DNA from: Streptomyces zingiberis
GTDB taxonomy: Bacteria > Actinomycetota > Actinomycetes > Streptomycetales > Streptomycetaceae
DNA: 64,000 bases
NCBI RefSeq assembly: GCF_012034935.1
Contig: NZ_JAATEN010000018.1
Location: 1 to 64,000, forward strand
Direction: 5' to 3'
The position numbers and the translations under genes were made by a program. The notes beneath the pieces were generated by a model, which saw only the letters and a list, made by a program, of their open reading frames with translations, was not told where the DNA came from and searched no databases. Shown here in pieces: positions 25,516-34,531 of the stretch. Position 1 is the first letter of the stretch. Every line of letters starts with the position of its first letter.

Positions 25516-25916
25516 CGATGACCAACCCCATCTGCTCGGCGGCGGTGAGAACTACGGCGGCGGGACGGCGCCGGGGCGGCGGTGAGGCGTACCGCGGTGA
25601 CGTCGACGGTGATCGTGGGGAGACCGGTGCCCCCGCGAGGGCGGCGACGGCGGGTACGGCACCACAGGACGGCAACGGCAGGCACGGCGGCGACGGCGGC
25701 AGGAGCGGCGGCATGGGCGGCGGCAGGGATGACGGCAGCGGTCACGGCGCCCGCACCGGTCCTCCCGGAGGCGGGCGTGTGGACGCGTGGCAGCCATGGG
25801 ACAGGGACCGGGTGACGCCCCGGGGAGACCAGGATGACATCGGTGCGAACAATCGGCCAGACGGAGACCGCGCGCCGTGTAGCGGGCGGGTGACGGCGGG
25901 TGTCACGCTGATTGGT
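25516..25916. other. 401-bp divergent region, repetitive
   Basis: Between the GDSL hydrolase and the DUF6278-like gene. About 25655-25745 is rich in GGCGGC/GACGGC triplet-like repeats. Open frames through it are low-complexity extensions of the downstream gene and are not credited. No clear operator. Confidence 0.5.
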
Positions 25917-26423
25917 ATGGACATCCCTTTTCTTGCCGGATGGCGCAGGCGCCGGGAGACCGGCGGCGGAACGGCGTTACGGGGCCCCGGGGTGAGCTCG
26001 GGGACCGGCAGCGGGAACGGGGACGGGGACGACGGCGGCCGGGCCGCCGGCCAGGTGGGCGAGGGCGGCGACGGGCTGGACGAACTCCTCGCGGAGTGCG
26101 AGCTGTTGCGGGCCCGGGCGGAGGCGGCCGGTGTCGGGCTCGACGGCAGCCCCGGCTCCCTGTCCGCGCTGGACCAGATCCCGCCGCGCTGGCGCGAGGA
26201 TCCCGAGGAACTCTCCCAGCTGGGCAATGACGCCGGTCTCTACCTCGGAACGGTCCTGGTCCGCACGGTGCCCGGTGCCCGCTGGCATCTGTGGCCGGAC
26301 GTGGGGCCGATGGTGCGGCTGCCGTCGGGCCGCGAGCTGGACGTGGTCCGCGCCGGGACGGACTGGGCGGCGACCGGGGTGCCGGAACTGTCGCAGCTCT
26401 ACGCGGAGGCGGCGGAGACCTGA
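25917..26423 (+). CDS. DUF6278-like cytosolic protein, TTA-containing
   Basis: 168 residues. N-terminus MDIPFLAGWRRRR, a Gly/Asp linker, then a conserved C-terminal region (about 55-168; LLAECELLRARAEAAGVGLD, LDQIPPRWREDPEELSQLGN, YLGTVLVRTVPGARWHLWPD, WAATGVPELSQLYAE). I believe this is the actinomycete-restricted DUF6278 family; function unknown. ATG 25917 is chosen because the family begins MxIPFL. Codon 21 (25977-25979) is TTA, predicting bldA-dependent translation. Confidence 0.8.
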   Translation: MDIPFLAGWRRRRETGGGTALRGPGVSSGTGSGNGDGDDGGRAAGQVGEGGDGLDELLAECELLRARAEAAGVGLDGSPGSLSALDQIPPRWREDPEELSQLGNDAGLYLGTVLVRTVPGARWHLWPDVGPMVRLPSGRELDVVRAGTDWAATGVPELSQLYAEAAET

Positions 26424-26568
26424 GCGGACCGCGCCGCCCGGGCGGGCGCGCCGGCCGCCCCGGTCCGCCGTCCGTCCGGGTCGGTACGCGGCGCGGCCAC
26501 CGCGCACCGGCCCCGGCGCCGGTCTGCCGCCCTTCCCTCCCGTGGCGGCCGTTTCTCCCACCGCCCGG

Positions 26569-28272
26569 TCACTCCCGGAACGGCACCGAGACATGGGACG
26601 GGTCGCCCGCGGGGGAGGAGAAGGTGAGGCGGGCGCCGCTGGGGTTGTGCTCGGCGTAGAGGGGGTCCACGGAGTCGATCACGAGGGCCAGCCGGTGGCC
26701 CGCCGGCACGTCGTACGCCGTGGCGTACAGCTCCAGGTCCACCGGGAACGGGACGCCGGGCGTGCGGTCGTGGAAGGTGACGGGCGCGTGGGTGACGAGC
26801 CGGCCGACGCCCAGCGGGCCCACGTCGTAGAGGTGGGCGACGGCCGTGCCGCTGGACTTGTTCCCCGTCACCGTGGTGTGCAGGGTCACGGCGCCCCGGA
26901 TGCGGCGTTCGGCGCGGTAGCGCTCCGACTGCCAGACGGCGGCGAGGGAGCGGGGCAGCAGCGGGACGGAGACCGCTGGCGGCAGCTTGAGGAACTGGTC
27001 GAGCGCGCCGGAGAGCAGGACCGTTCCGCCGTTGGCCCCGGAGTCCAGGTTGGTGTTGATCTCCCGGGTCGCGCTCAGCGGGACGCGCTCCGTCTTCGCG
27101 GCGACGGACTTCCAGTCCGGGTAGCTCTCGTCACCGCCGCCCGAGCGGGAGACGAGACGCACCGGCGCCTCGCGGTCGACCCCGTTGGCCTCGCCTTTCA
27201 GGTGGTGGTCCAGCCAGCGGCGGGTGCTGGTCCAGGTGTCGTTGTCCAGTCCGAGCAGGCCGCCCGCCTCGGGGGTGGCGTGGTCGCCGGGCCGGAATTC
27301 CAGGCGCTTGTCCACCGTCAGCCGCTCGAAGAAGTCGGCGTACTGGTTGGGTGGGAAGATCGAGTCACCCCAGGCGTTGCCGAGCATGATCGCGGCACCG
27401 TTGGCGTTGATCCGGTCGGCGTAGGTGGCGGGTGAGCGTGTCCGCCCCCACTCGATCATGGCCGCCTCGCGGGAGAGGTCCGAGGAGAAGAAGCCGTCCA
27501 GCACGGCGGTGAGTTCGTCCCCGGGGCGGCCGGTCAGATGGCCGGCGCCGGTGAGCATCGCCGCCGCCTGGAGGTGCTGGGTCCGGCCGCTGTAGATGGC
27601 GCCGACCAGATCGGCCCAGCCGCTCAGCGCGGCGACGGCCTTGATCCGGTCGTCGAACGCGGCGGCCAGCAGGCTGATGCCGGCTCCGTAGGACACCCCG
27701 GCCATGCCGATCGCGCCGGGGTCGGCGGGCGTGTGGGCCAGGGCCCAGTCGATGACGGCGGAGGCGTCCCCGAGATCCTCGGCCCCCGCGACCTCGATCT
27801 CGCCCCCCGACTGCCAGAAGCCCCGGGAGTTGTAGCTCAGCACCACATAGCCGGTGTCCGCCAGTTTCCGGGCCTGCGCCAGGTACTCGACCTGGGGCAC
27901 CGCCCAGCTCGTGGGCAGGACGACGAGGGGCAGCCGCCGGGACCCGTCGTGGCCCGAGGGCGTGACGACGTTGGCGGCGAGCTCGGTCCCGCCGTGCCCG
28001 GGGATCCGGACGAAGCGGACGGAGGCGGATGCGGATGTGGGGGCGGAGGCGGTGGCCGGGGAGACCGCGGGCGCGGCGGCCGTACCGCCGGGATCGCCGG
28101 CGACGGTGACCGCGCTGACCGCGGTGGATGCGGGGGCGGCTGCGGGGGCGGCGGCCCCGGCCGCCTGCGCGGCGGACGCGGGGGCGAGCCCGAGGGCGGT
28201 GGAGGCGAGCACGGTGGCCGAGGCCAGGCCGGCGGTGGAGGCACGCAGGGGCTTACGGCGAGGGTGTCCCAT
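26569..28272 (-). CDS. Secreted alpha/beta hydrolase, Xaa-Pro dipeptidyl-peptidase (S15)-like
   Basis: 567 residues: a signal peptide (about 1-35), an Ala-rich linker (to 85), an alpha/beta hydrolase core with the nucleophile Ser194 in GVSYGAG, and a C-terminal jelly-roll (about 430-567; HLYDVGPLGVGRLVTHAP, ELYATAYDVPAGHRLALVID) typical of S15/CocE-NonD hydrolases. Family enzymes cleave X-Pro dipeptides or acyl esters. ATG 28272 (MGHPRRKPL) follows AGGAG; the frame open to 28386 is discounted because the signal peptide begins here. A GGTAAC-rich operator region lies about 70-120 bp upstream. Confidence 0.87.
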   Translation of the reverse strand: MGHPRRKPLRASTAGLASATVLASTALGLAPASAAQAAGAAAPAAAPASTAVSAVTVAGDPGGTAAAPAVSPATASAPTSASASVRFVRIPGHGGTELAANVVTPSGHDGSRRLPLVVLPTSWAVPQVEYLAQARKLADTGYVVLSYNSRGFWQSGGEIEVAGAEDLGDASAVIDWALAHTPADPGAIGMAGVSYGAGISLLAAAFDDRIKAVAALSGWADLVGAIYSGRTQHLQAAAMLTGAGHLTGRPGDELTAVLDGFFSSDLSREAAMIEWGRTRSPATYADRINANGAAIMLGNAWGDSIFPPNQYADFFERLTVDKRLEFRPGDHATPEAGGLLGLDNDTWTSTRRWLDHHLKGEANGVDREAPVRLVSRSGGGDESYPDWKSVAAKTERVPLSATREINTNLDSGANGGTVLLSGALDQFLKLPPAVSVPLLPRSLAAVWQSERYRAERRIRGAVTLHTTVTGNKSSGTAVAHLYDVGPLGVGRLVTHAPVTFHDRTPGVPFPVDLELYATAYDVPAGHRLALVIDSVDPLYAEHNPSGARLTFSSPAGDPSHVSVPFRE

Positions 28273-28342
28273 GGGGGTCAGCTCCTGACATCGGTGCCGG
28301 GCGGGTGGGGACCGGCACGCGGACGTGCGGAAGTGACCCGAC

Positions 28343-28398
28343 GGTAACCTCTGCGTCTTACCGCGGGTAATGGTCCGGTCGGTCAAGCGTCGGTAACG
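28343..28398. promoter_or_regulatory. TTACC/GGTAA operator cluster upstream of the S15-like gene
   Basis: Perfect palindrome TTACC-GCG-GGTAA at 28358-28370, plus single GGTAAC half-sites at 28343-28348 and 28392-28397. Symmetric TTAC...GTAA sites are typical of TetR-family repressors; no such gene is adjacent. Confidence 0.45.
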
Positions 28399-28473
28399 AT
28401 GGCGGTGGCCCGCCGGTGGCGCCGGGGACGGTGCGAGCCCGTCCCCCGGCCCGCGGGGTGGCGCCGGCCGTGC

Positions 28474-29235
28474 TCAGGTGCCGCTCGCCGCGCGGCGGGC
28501 GGTGCGGGGGCCCGGCGGGGCCGGGGCGGGGGAGGTCGCGGCCTCGGTGACGTCCGCGACGAGCTCCACCAGGTCCGGGCCGTACGCCTGGGAGTTGACC
28601 ACTTTCAGCAGCAGGACGAAGGTGCGGTCGCCGTGCGTGCGGGCCAGCCGGGTGTGATGGCGCGCCAGATAGCGGACGGCCGCCTGGTTGGCGATCGAGT
28701 GCTGGCCGCTGGCGAGGAACACCGGCCGCTTCCCCTCCCCGGCGGTGAGCCGCGCCACGAGGACGTACTCGGTGCGGCCCGGCTCCCAGCGGTACTGCTC
28801 GGTGCCGATCCGGAACATGCCGCGGTCCGGGCCCGGTTCGGGATCGGTGGTGACCTGGACGCCCGGCAGCATCGAGAACAGGTGGGCGGCCATCCGGTGG
28901 TTCGAGACCGGGCCGCCGATGCAGAACTCCGTCCGTTCGCCGAAGCCCTGCTGGGCGGCGTCATGGGGGACGATCTGCGCGTGGGCCTCGCAGTCCTTGA
29001 TGAGCGCCGCCAGTTCCAGCAGGGCGAAGACGTCGCGGCGGGCGACCGTCCAGTCGCTCGCCCCCGCCGAGCGGTTGACGACCAGCAGGCACTCGGCGTT
29101 CGTCGGCAGCCCGAAGAAGCGCTGCTTGCGGCGGAGACCGCGGCGCCACAGATAGGTCCGGGCCAGCCAGCCGAGGGAGGCGCTGACGCCGGTGCCGAAC
29201 ACCCCGAGGACCAGGTTGCGCACGTCGTCGTTCAT
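28474..29235 (-). CDS. Membrane-anchored protein of unknown function
   Basis: 253 residues. A short N-terminus is followed by one probable transmembrane helix (about 7-28, LVLGVFGTGVSASLGWLA) and a basic stretch (RRGLRRKQR). The soluble domain (about 40-230) contains LLVVNRSAGASDWTVARRDV, CIGGPVSNHRMAAHLFSMLPG and FLASGQHSIANQAAVRYLAR. The NRSAG and GGPVSN motifs suggest an alpha/beta nucleotide- or ligand-binding domain, but I know no characterised member. ATG 29235 is chosen because the membrane helix follows directly; the frame upstream is repetitive. It is divergent from the gamma-glutamyltransferase gene. Confidence 0.8.
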   Translation of the reverse strand: MNDDVRNLVLGVFGTGVSASLGWLARTYLWRRGLRRKQRFFGLPTNAECLLVVNRSAGASDWTVARRDVFALLELAALIKDCEAHAQIVPHDAAQQGFGERTEFCIGGPVSNHRMAAHLFSMLPGVQVTTDPEPGPDRGMFRIGTEQYRWEPGRTEYVLVARLTAGEGKRPVFLASGQHSIANQAAVRYLARHHTRLARTHGDRTFVLLLKVVNSQAYGPDLVELVADVTEAATSPAPAPPGPRTARRAASGT

Positions 29236-29557
29236 GCCGGGGGATCGTAGCGGGGCCGGGCACTTCTGTTCGAGAGGGGTGAGGGCGCGCGAGGGCGGGG
29301 AGGCCCGCGGCCCCCTCCGGTCGGCGACGCCGTGAGACGGAGCCGGCGGCCCTGCGCGGCCCCGGCCGGGCGCGGGGACGGCGCCACCGTGCCCGCGCGT
29401 GGCGTACTGACGGCGGTGGCGCCACGCGGTTAGGCTGCCGCGAACCACCCTTCGGGGGAGCGCCGTTGAGGTCGCGCGGGTGGGTGAGGGCCTCGTGCCT
29501 GCGCCGGCCCGCCGGCCCGCCGCCGTGCCCCGCGCCGCCGTGCCGATGGAGGTCCGC
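29236..29557. other. 322-bp divergent intergenic region
   Basis: Between the membrane protein (minus) and ggt (plus). Holds the likely ggt promoter (29407-29436) and otherwise nothing recognised. Confidence 0.5.
29407..29436 (+). promoter_or_regulatory. Probable vegetative promoter of ggt
   Basis: CTGACG (-35), 18-bp spacer, TAGGCT (-10). This fits the HrdB-type consensus seen in Streptomyces and would give a leader of roughly 115 bases. Confidence 0.45.
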
Positions 29558-31507
29558 ATGACCCGTCCCGCCGTACGGAGCCTGTCGCTGCTCACCGCCG
29601 TCGCCGCCGTGCTGTCCCTCACGGCCGCCGCCCCGCCGGCGGCTCCGCGGCATCCCGGCGCCGTACCCGCCGCGGCCGGTACGGCCGGGCCCGGTACCGC
29701 GCCACCCGTCGGGGCGCCGCCTCCCAAGACACCCGTGGCGGTGGGCCGCGGCGGCGCCGTCTCCAGCGTCGACGCGGACGCCTCGGCCGCGGGCCTGGAG
29801 ATCCTGCGGCGCGGCGGCAACGCCGTGGACGCGGCCGTGGCGACCGCCGCCGCCCTCGGCGTCACCGAGCCGTACTCGGCGGGTGTCGGCGGCGGAGGCT
29901 ACTTCGTCCACTACGACGCGAAGCACCGTACGGTGCGCACGATCGACGGCCGCGAGACCGCGCCGCGCACCGCCGACGAACGCCTCTTCCTCGGCGAGGA
30001 CGGCAAGCCGATCCCCTTCGACGAGGCCGTCACCAGCGGGCTCTCCGTCGGCACCCCGGGGACGCCCGCCACCTGGGACGCCGCACTGAGCGCCTGGGGC
30101 AGCAAGTCCCTGCGCGAGGTGCTGCGTCCCGCCCAGCGCATCGCTCGGCAGGGCTTCACCGTCGACGAGACGTTTCGGCAGCAGACCGCCGACAACGCCG
30201 ACCGCTTCCGGGACTTCCCGGCCTCCGCCGAGCTGTTCCTGCCGGGCGGGGAACCGCCCGCCGTCGGCTCCACCCTTCGCAATCCCGATCTCGCCCGCAC
30301 CTACGAGCTGCTGGCGCGCGGTGGCGGCCGGGCGCTGTACCAGGGCGAACTGGCCCGGGACATCGTCGGCACCGTGCGCCGTCCCCCGGTCCGCGCCGGC
30401 GCCGGCCGCACCCCCCGCCCAGGTGATCTGACCACCGCCGACCTGCGGGACTACCGCACCAAGCGGCAGGCGTCCGTCGCCACCTCCTACCGGGGGCTGG
30501 ACGTGCACGGGATGGCGCCGTCCTCCTCGGGCGGCACCACGGTCGCCGAGGCGCTCAACATCCTGGAGAGCACGGGCCCGCGCCGCACCGCCGGCGAGCA
30601 CCGAACCGGTGCGGCCGACGGCCCGCGGAGCGCCGGCGGCACCGCTCGCGACGGCGGCGCCGGCCATCTGCACCGGCTGATCGAGGCGAGCCGGCTCGCC
30701 TTCGCCGACCGCGGCCGCTGGGTCGGCGACCCGGCGTTCAACGACGTGCCGGCCCGCGAGCTGGTGTCCCAGCGGTTCGCCGACTCCCGCGCCTGCCTGA
30801 TCCGCGAGGACGCGGCGCTCACCAGCCCGGTGGCGCCCGGCGATCCCCGGAACCCGGCCGCCTGCGGTACCTCCGGCGCCCCGGCGCCCACCCCTTACGA
30901 GGGCGAGTCCACCACCCATCTGACCACGGCCGACCGCTGGGGCAACGTCGTCGCCTACACGCTCACCATCGAGCAGACCGGGGGCAGCGGCATCACCGTC
31001 CCCGGCCGCGGCTTCCTCCTCAACAACGAGCTGACGGACTTCTCCTTCACGCCCGCCGCGGCCGGTGTCCCCGACCCCAACCTGCCCGGCCCGGGCAAGC
31101 GGCCGCGCTCCTCGATGTCCCCGACGATCGTCCTGGACGAGCAGCGCCGGCCGGTGGTGGCACTGGGCTCGCCCGGCGGCTCCACCATCATCACCACCGT
31201 GCTGCAGACCCTGACCAACCATCTGGACCGGGGAATGCCGCTGGCCGACGCCATCGCGGCGCCGCGCGTCAGCCAGCGCAACACCGAGACCACCCAGATG
31301 GAACCCGGACTCTGGGACGATCCCGCGCGGCAGCGGCTGGAAGCCCTCGGCCACCGCTTCACCCGCACCCCGGAGATCGGCGCGGTCACGGGAGTGCAGC
31401 GGCTGCCCGGGGGGAAGTGGCTCGCCGCGGCCGAGACCGAACGGCGCGGCGGCGGCTCCGCGATGGCGCTGGACGGCGGGGCGCCCGGGCACGGGCACGG
31501 CCGCTGA
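29558..31507 (+). CDS. ggt: Gamma-glutamyltransferase, secreted
   Basis: 649-residue Ntn-hydrolase precursor that self-cleaves into two subunits and transfers or hydrolyses the gamma-glutamyl group of glutathione-like peptides. A signal peptide (about 1-26) is followed by a Pro/Ala linker. Large subunit: RRGGNAVDAAVATAAALGVTEPYSAGVGGGGYF and DGRETAP. The nucleophile is Thr452 in ESTTHLTTAD, exposed by cleavage. Later motifs are GFLLNNELTDFS, RPRSSMSPTIV and GSPGGSTIITTV. An insertion of about 30 residues (ILESTGPRR region) is low-complexity. ATG 29558 has GGAGG at a good distance. Confidence 0.93.
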   Translation: MTRPAVRSLSLLTAVAAVLSLTAAAPPAAPRHPGAVPAAAGTAGPGTAPPVGAPPPKTPVAVGRGGAVSSVDADASAAGLEILRRGGNAVDAAVATAAALGVTEPYSAGVGGGGYFVHYDAKHRTVRTIDGRETAPRTADERLFLGEDGKPIPFDEAVTSGLSVGTPGTPATWDAALSAWGSKSLREVLRPAQRIARQGFTVDETFRQQTADNADRFRDFPASAELFLPGGEPPAVGSTLRNPDLARTYELLARGGGRALYQGELARDIVGTVRRPPVRAGAGRTPRPGDLTTADLRDYRTKRQASVATSYRGLDVHGMAPSSSGGTTVAEALNILESTGPRRTAGEHRTGAADGPRSAGGTARDGGAGHLHRLIEASRLAFADRGRWVGDPAFNDVPARELVSQRFADSRACLIREDAALTSPVAPGDPRNPAACGTSGAPAPTPYEGESTTHLTTADRWGNVVAYTLTIEQTGGSGITVPGRGFLLNNELTDFSFTPAAAGVPDPNLPGPGKRPRSSMSPTIVLDEQRRPVVALGSPGGSTIITTVLQTLTNHLDRGMPLADAIAAPRVSQRNTETTQMEPGLWDDPARQRLEALGHRFTRTPEIGAVTGVQRLPGGKWLAAAETERRGGGSAMALDGGAPGHGHGR

Positions 31508-31720
31508 CGGGGGAGCGGTGCCGCCGGCCGGAGGCGAGGGGAGAAGCCAGGGGAGAAGGGGGAACGGACGCACGGGCGCCCGGCGGAGCAGCCGACGGCC
31601 GGGAGGGGCGGACGGGGGCCGGTCCCCGTCCGCCCGGCCCTGCGGCCACCCGTCCGCGCATCCGGAGGAAAAACGTCCGTAGCCTCGCGGCCACCCCGCG
31701 CGTAACACACGGGGTGTCCA

Positions 31721-33736
31721 ATGCCACCGATGCCGACGGAGGCCGCGGCACCGCCCGTGGCCCGGAGGGAGGCGGTGGTGGAGGTCGGGCAACCCCAACC
31801 CTCGCCCGGCCTGGGCGAGTTCGGGCGGCTGATCGCCGATGTGACCGGCGCGCTGGACCCGGAGAGCGGCTGGTACGGGGTCTTTCTGCGGCGCGACCCC
31901 GAAGCCCTCGCCGCCTGCGCCGACGGCCGCGCGCTGCTGCCGTGGGACGTGACCGAGGCGCTGCTCCAGGATGTCGCGGCGTTCTACGGCGCAGAAGCCG
32001 CCGACGGGGCGTACACGCGGCTGCGCGTCGCCTACCGGGCGGCCACCGCGGTGCACGACGCCCGGCCCGACGGCCGGAGCGAGCTGCTGGAGCGCCTGGC
32101 CGCGGCGTACCGCGAACGGCGGTTCGCGATGGTGGCGCGACGGAGGCTCGCGGCGGCCCGTGCGGTGGAGCGGGCCCCCGCCGAGCGCGCCCGCCTCGCC
32201 GCGGAACTCGCCTGGGCGGACGACGACCTGGGCCGCGCCTCGGCCCGCTGCGCCGAGTACCGCGCCCGGCTCGGCGCCCTGGAGGTCATGGACGCGTGGG
32301 TCACCCCGGGCGCCCCGGGCCCGGCGCCCGCACCACAGGGGGCGGCGGGGGCCGGGTGCGGGACGGCGGACGGACCCGGGGCCGTGCCCCGAGCCGCCCC
32401 CGTGCCCGCTCCGGTGGACTCCCCGCGCGATCCGGTGGACCCCGGGCGCGATCCGGTGGACCCCGTGCCCGGTCCGGTGGCCTCTGTGCCCGGGGCCACG
32501 GCAGAGCGCGACACCCCGTCCGGGACCGCTCCTGGGCGCGGGCGCGGGCCCGGTGACCCGGAGAAGGAGGGGCGTGACGCCCGGCCCCGTGACACATTCC
32601 GGGACGTGCCTCCGTACCGGGCCCGTGAGGCGGCGGATACGCCGCCCCGTCCCGTAGACCCCGCACCGGTCTCCGCTGCCGAGCCCCGCCCCGGGACGGC
32701 GGCCATGCCCGGGACCGCGGCCGAGGCCCCGGCCGGGACCGGTGCCCCGGCCGGAGCCGAGGTCACGTCCGGAACCGAAGCCGGGGCCCTTGCCGAAGCC
32801 GGGGCCGGGGCCGAAACCGCAGCCACCGCCGGGGTGGCCCTGCGAGCGGTCCCCGGCGCGGAGACCGGTGCAGGTGCAGAGGCAGGTGCAGAGGCAGGTG
32901 CAGGGGCGGGTGCAGGAGCAGGGGCAGGGGCCGCCGGGGCCTGTTCGGCCGCGCCGCCGGCCGGTGCCGCGGCAGAGCGGAGGAGGGGCCGCCCCCGCGG
33001 CGCCCGCTTCGCCGGGCTGGAGATCGACGCGGCCCCGCACCCCGCCGTCGTCCCGCCGCCGGCGGCCCCCGCCGGCGTCTCGGCGGCGGGCGGTTCACCG
33101 GCACCGCGCGGTGCGCGGTTCGCGGGCGCCTACGGGGGCGGCGGTGAGGCCGACGGAGACGGTGACCGCGCCGCTCGTGAGCGCGAGGCCCTCGCCTCCG
33201 CCCGCACCCACGCGGCCGAGACGGCGCGACGCCTGCGCGAGCTGCGCGGAGCCCGGCGCCACGGTGAGGCGTACGCGCTGCTGTGCGAAGCCGTCTCCGG
33301 GGCGCCGGCGCGGCTGCCGCTGCTGGCGGAGGCGCTGGAGCGGACGGGCCTGTCGTCCGAGGTGCCCACCGTGCTGTGGGAGGCGGGCGCGCTGCCGCCC
33401 TCCTCCGTGGCCACGGCCGCGGGGGCGCTCGCCGACGCGGGGCGCCCCGGCGACTGCCGCACGCTCCTCGCCCAGTGCGCCGGCCGGCCCACCGCCGAGG
33501 TGGCGGACACCGCGATCGCCCTGCGCACCGCGGGGCGCGACGACGAGACCAGGGCACTGTTCGGCGGCGTGCTCCGGGCGCGCACGGACCAGGACGCGGC
33601 CACGGTCGCCAAGGCCGACCCGGGAAGCCTGGTCCGCCCGCTCCTGGAGGCGGCGTCCCGCTCGCCGCATCGCTACGCGAACCTCGCCCACGTCCTGCGC
33701 GGCGCGGGCCTCCCGGGCGTTCCCGACACGGCATGA
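31721..33736 (+). CDS. Large actinomycete protein with disordered middle and helical-repeat C-terminus, function unknown
   Basis: 671 residues in three parts. The N-terminal helical domain (about 25-195) contains LGEFGRLIADVTGALDPESG, WYGVFLRRDPEALAACADG and ARRRLAAARAVERAPAERAR. The middle (about 200-470) is Pro/Ala/Gly-rich and disordered, with hexanucleotide repeats coding GAGAEAGAE. The C-terminal helical-repeat domain (about 480-665) contains LRELRGARRHGEAYALLCEA and ALADAGRPGDCRTLLAQCAG. The motif RGARFAG occurs twice, just before and within the start of the C-terminal part. No catalytic motif. Possibly a scaffold. Confidence 0.75.
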   Translation: MPPMPTEAAAPPVARREAVVEVGQPQPSPGLGEFGRLIADVTGALDPESGWYGVFLRRDPEALAACADGRALLPWDVTEALLQDVAAFYGAEAADGAYTRLRVAYRAATAVHDARPDGRSELLERLAAAYRERRFAMVARRRLAAARAVERAPAERARLAAELAWADDDLGRASARCAEYRARLGALEVMDAWVTPGAPGPAPAPQGAAGAGCGTADGPGAVPRAAPVPAPVDSPRDPVDPGRDPVDPVPGPVASVPGATAERDTPSGTAPGRGRGPGDPEKEGRDARPRDTFRDVPPYRAREAADTPPRPVDPAPVSAAEPRPGTAAMPGTAAEAPAGTGAPAGAEVTSGTEAGALAEAGAGAETAATAGVALRAVPGAETGAGAEAGAEAGAGAGAGAGAGAAGACSAAPPAGAAAERRRGRPRGARFAGLEIDAAPHPAVVPPPAAPAGVSAAGGSPAPRGARFAGAYGGGGEADGDGDRAAREREALASARTHAAETARRLRELRGARRHGEAYALLCEAVSGAPARLPLLAEALERTGLSSEVPTVLWEAGALPPSSVATAAGALADAGRPGDCRTLLAQCAGRPTAEVADTAIALRTAGRDDETRALFGGVLRARTDQDAATVAKADPGSLVRPLLEAASRSPHRYANLAHVLRGAGLPGVPDTA

Positions 33737-33880
33737 CGGCACCACGGGATGACGGCACGACAGCAGAGATGCGTGCGGGGGGTGGGCGGGCGGAGGCGGG
33801 GCACGGCGGCACGACGGCACCACGGCACTACGGCACCACGGCACCACGGCACCACGGCAAAAAAGCACACGGCACAAAGG
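33725..33880 (+). repeat. Degenerate 8-bp GGCACCAC tandem array
   Basis: Starts at the end of the preceding gene. The clearest part, about 33810-33858, has five or more GGCACCAC/GGCACTAC units in phase. The strand is nearly T-free, like the leaders at 8255 and 21946. Confidence 0.75.
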
Positions 33881-34531
33881 CAGGGCAACGGAGCGTGGAG
33901 TGGCGGATCGACGACGGGTGTGCCACGGGGTGTTCCGTCTCTCCAGGCGGTCTTGCCCCGGCGCGGGAGGACGGCCTACGTTCTCCCTCACCTCCCGCGG
34001 CCCCGTCCGGCCGCTCACGGGCCGGGTGGCCGAGCGTGCCCGGTTCCCCACCGGACACCGCCCGGGCGCCCGGCGCCGTACGCAGAGCCGCGCGGAGAAC
34101 CCGCCGTCCCCCGTCCGTCCCGTCCTCTCTCCCCGCTCTTCCCCGCTCTTCCTCCCGGGCACCGCACCGCCGTCCCCGCCGGGCAAGGGACCCGCCGGAG
34201 GCACGGGGCCCGCACCGCGCCGGGCACCGACCGGGCTTTCCCCGCCGCGGAGCCCGGCCGGCGCCGCCGACCGGGACCAGACGCCCCCGGGACCGCCGGT
34301 CACCGTGCCCGGGCGTACCTCGCCCCGGTCCCGGGACCGGGGCTCCCGCCTCCGGCCCGGCCCGACCCCCGTTCCTCCGAGTTCCCGGCCCCGGAACCCC
34401 GGTGCCCGTCCCCGAACCCACGCCCACGCCCCGAGCCCACCCTCCGACGCCCACGAATCCGGACGCCCGCCGGCCCCGCGCCCGCCTCGCGTCCCCGGGG
34501 GCCCGGAAACACCGAAAGCTGGTGCCGCGCC
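33881..34531. other. Remainder of a 795-bp gap before the aminotransferase gene
   Basis: No credible gene: the plus-strand frames are Pro/Arg/Ser-rich without domains and the aminotransferase frame is open only by composition. One promoter-like element is at 33953-33982. If it is the real start, the leader is over 500 bases long. Confidence 0.5.
33953..33982 (+). promoter_or_regulatory. Promoter-like sequence TTGCCC-18-TACGTT
   Basis: -35 TTGCCC at 33953-33958 and -10 TACGTT at 33977-33982 with an 18-bp spacer, directed at the aminotransferase operon. Confidence 0.3.
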
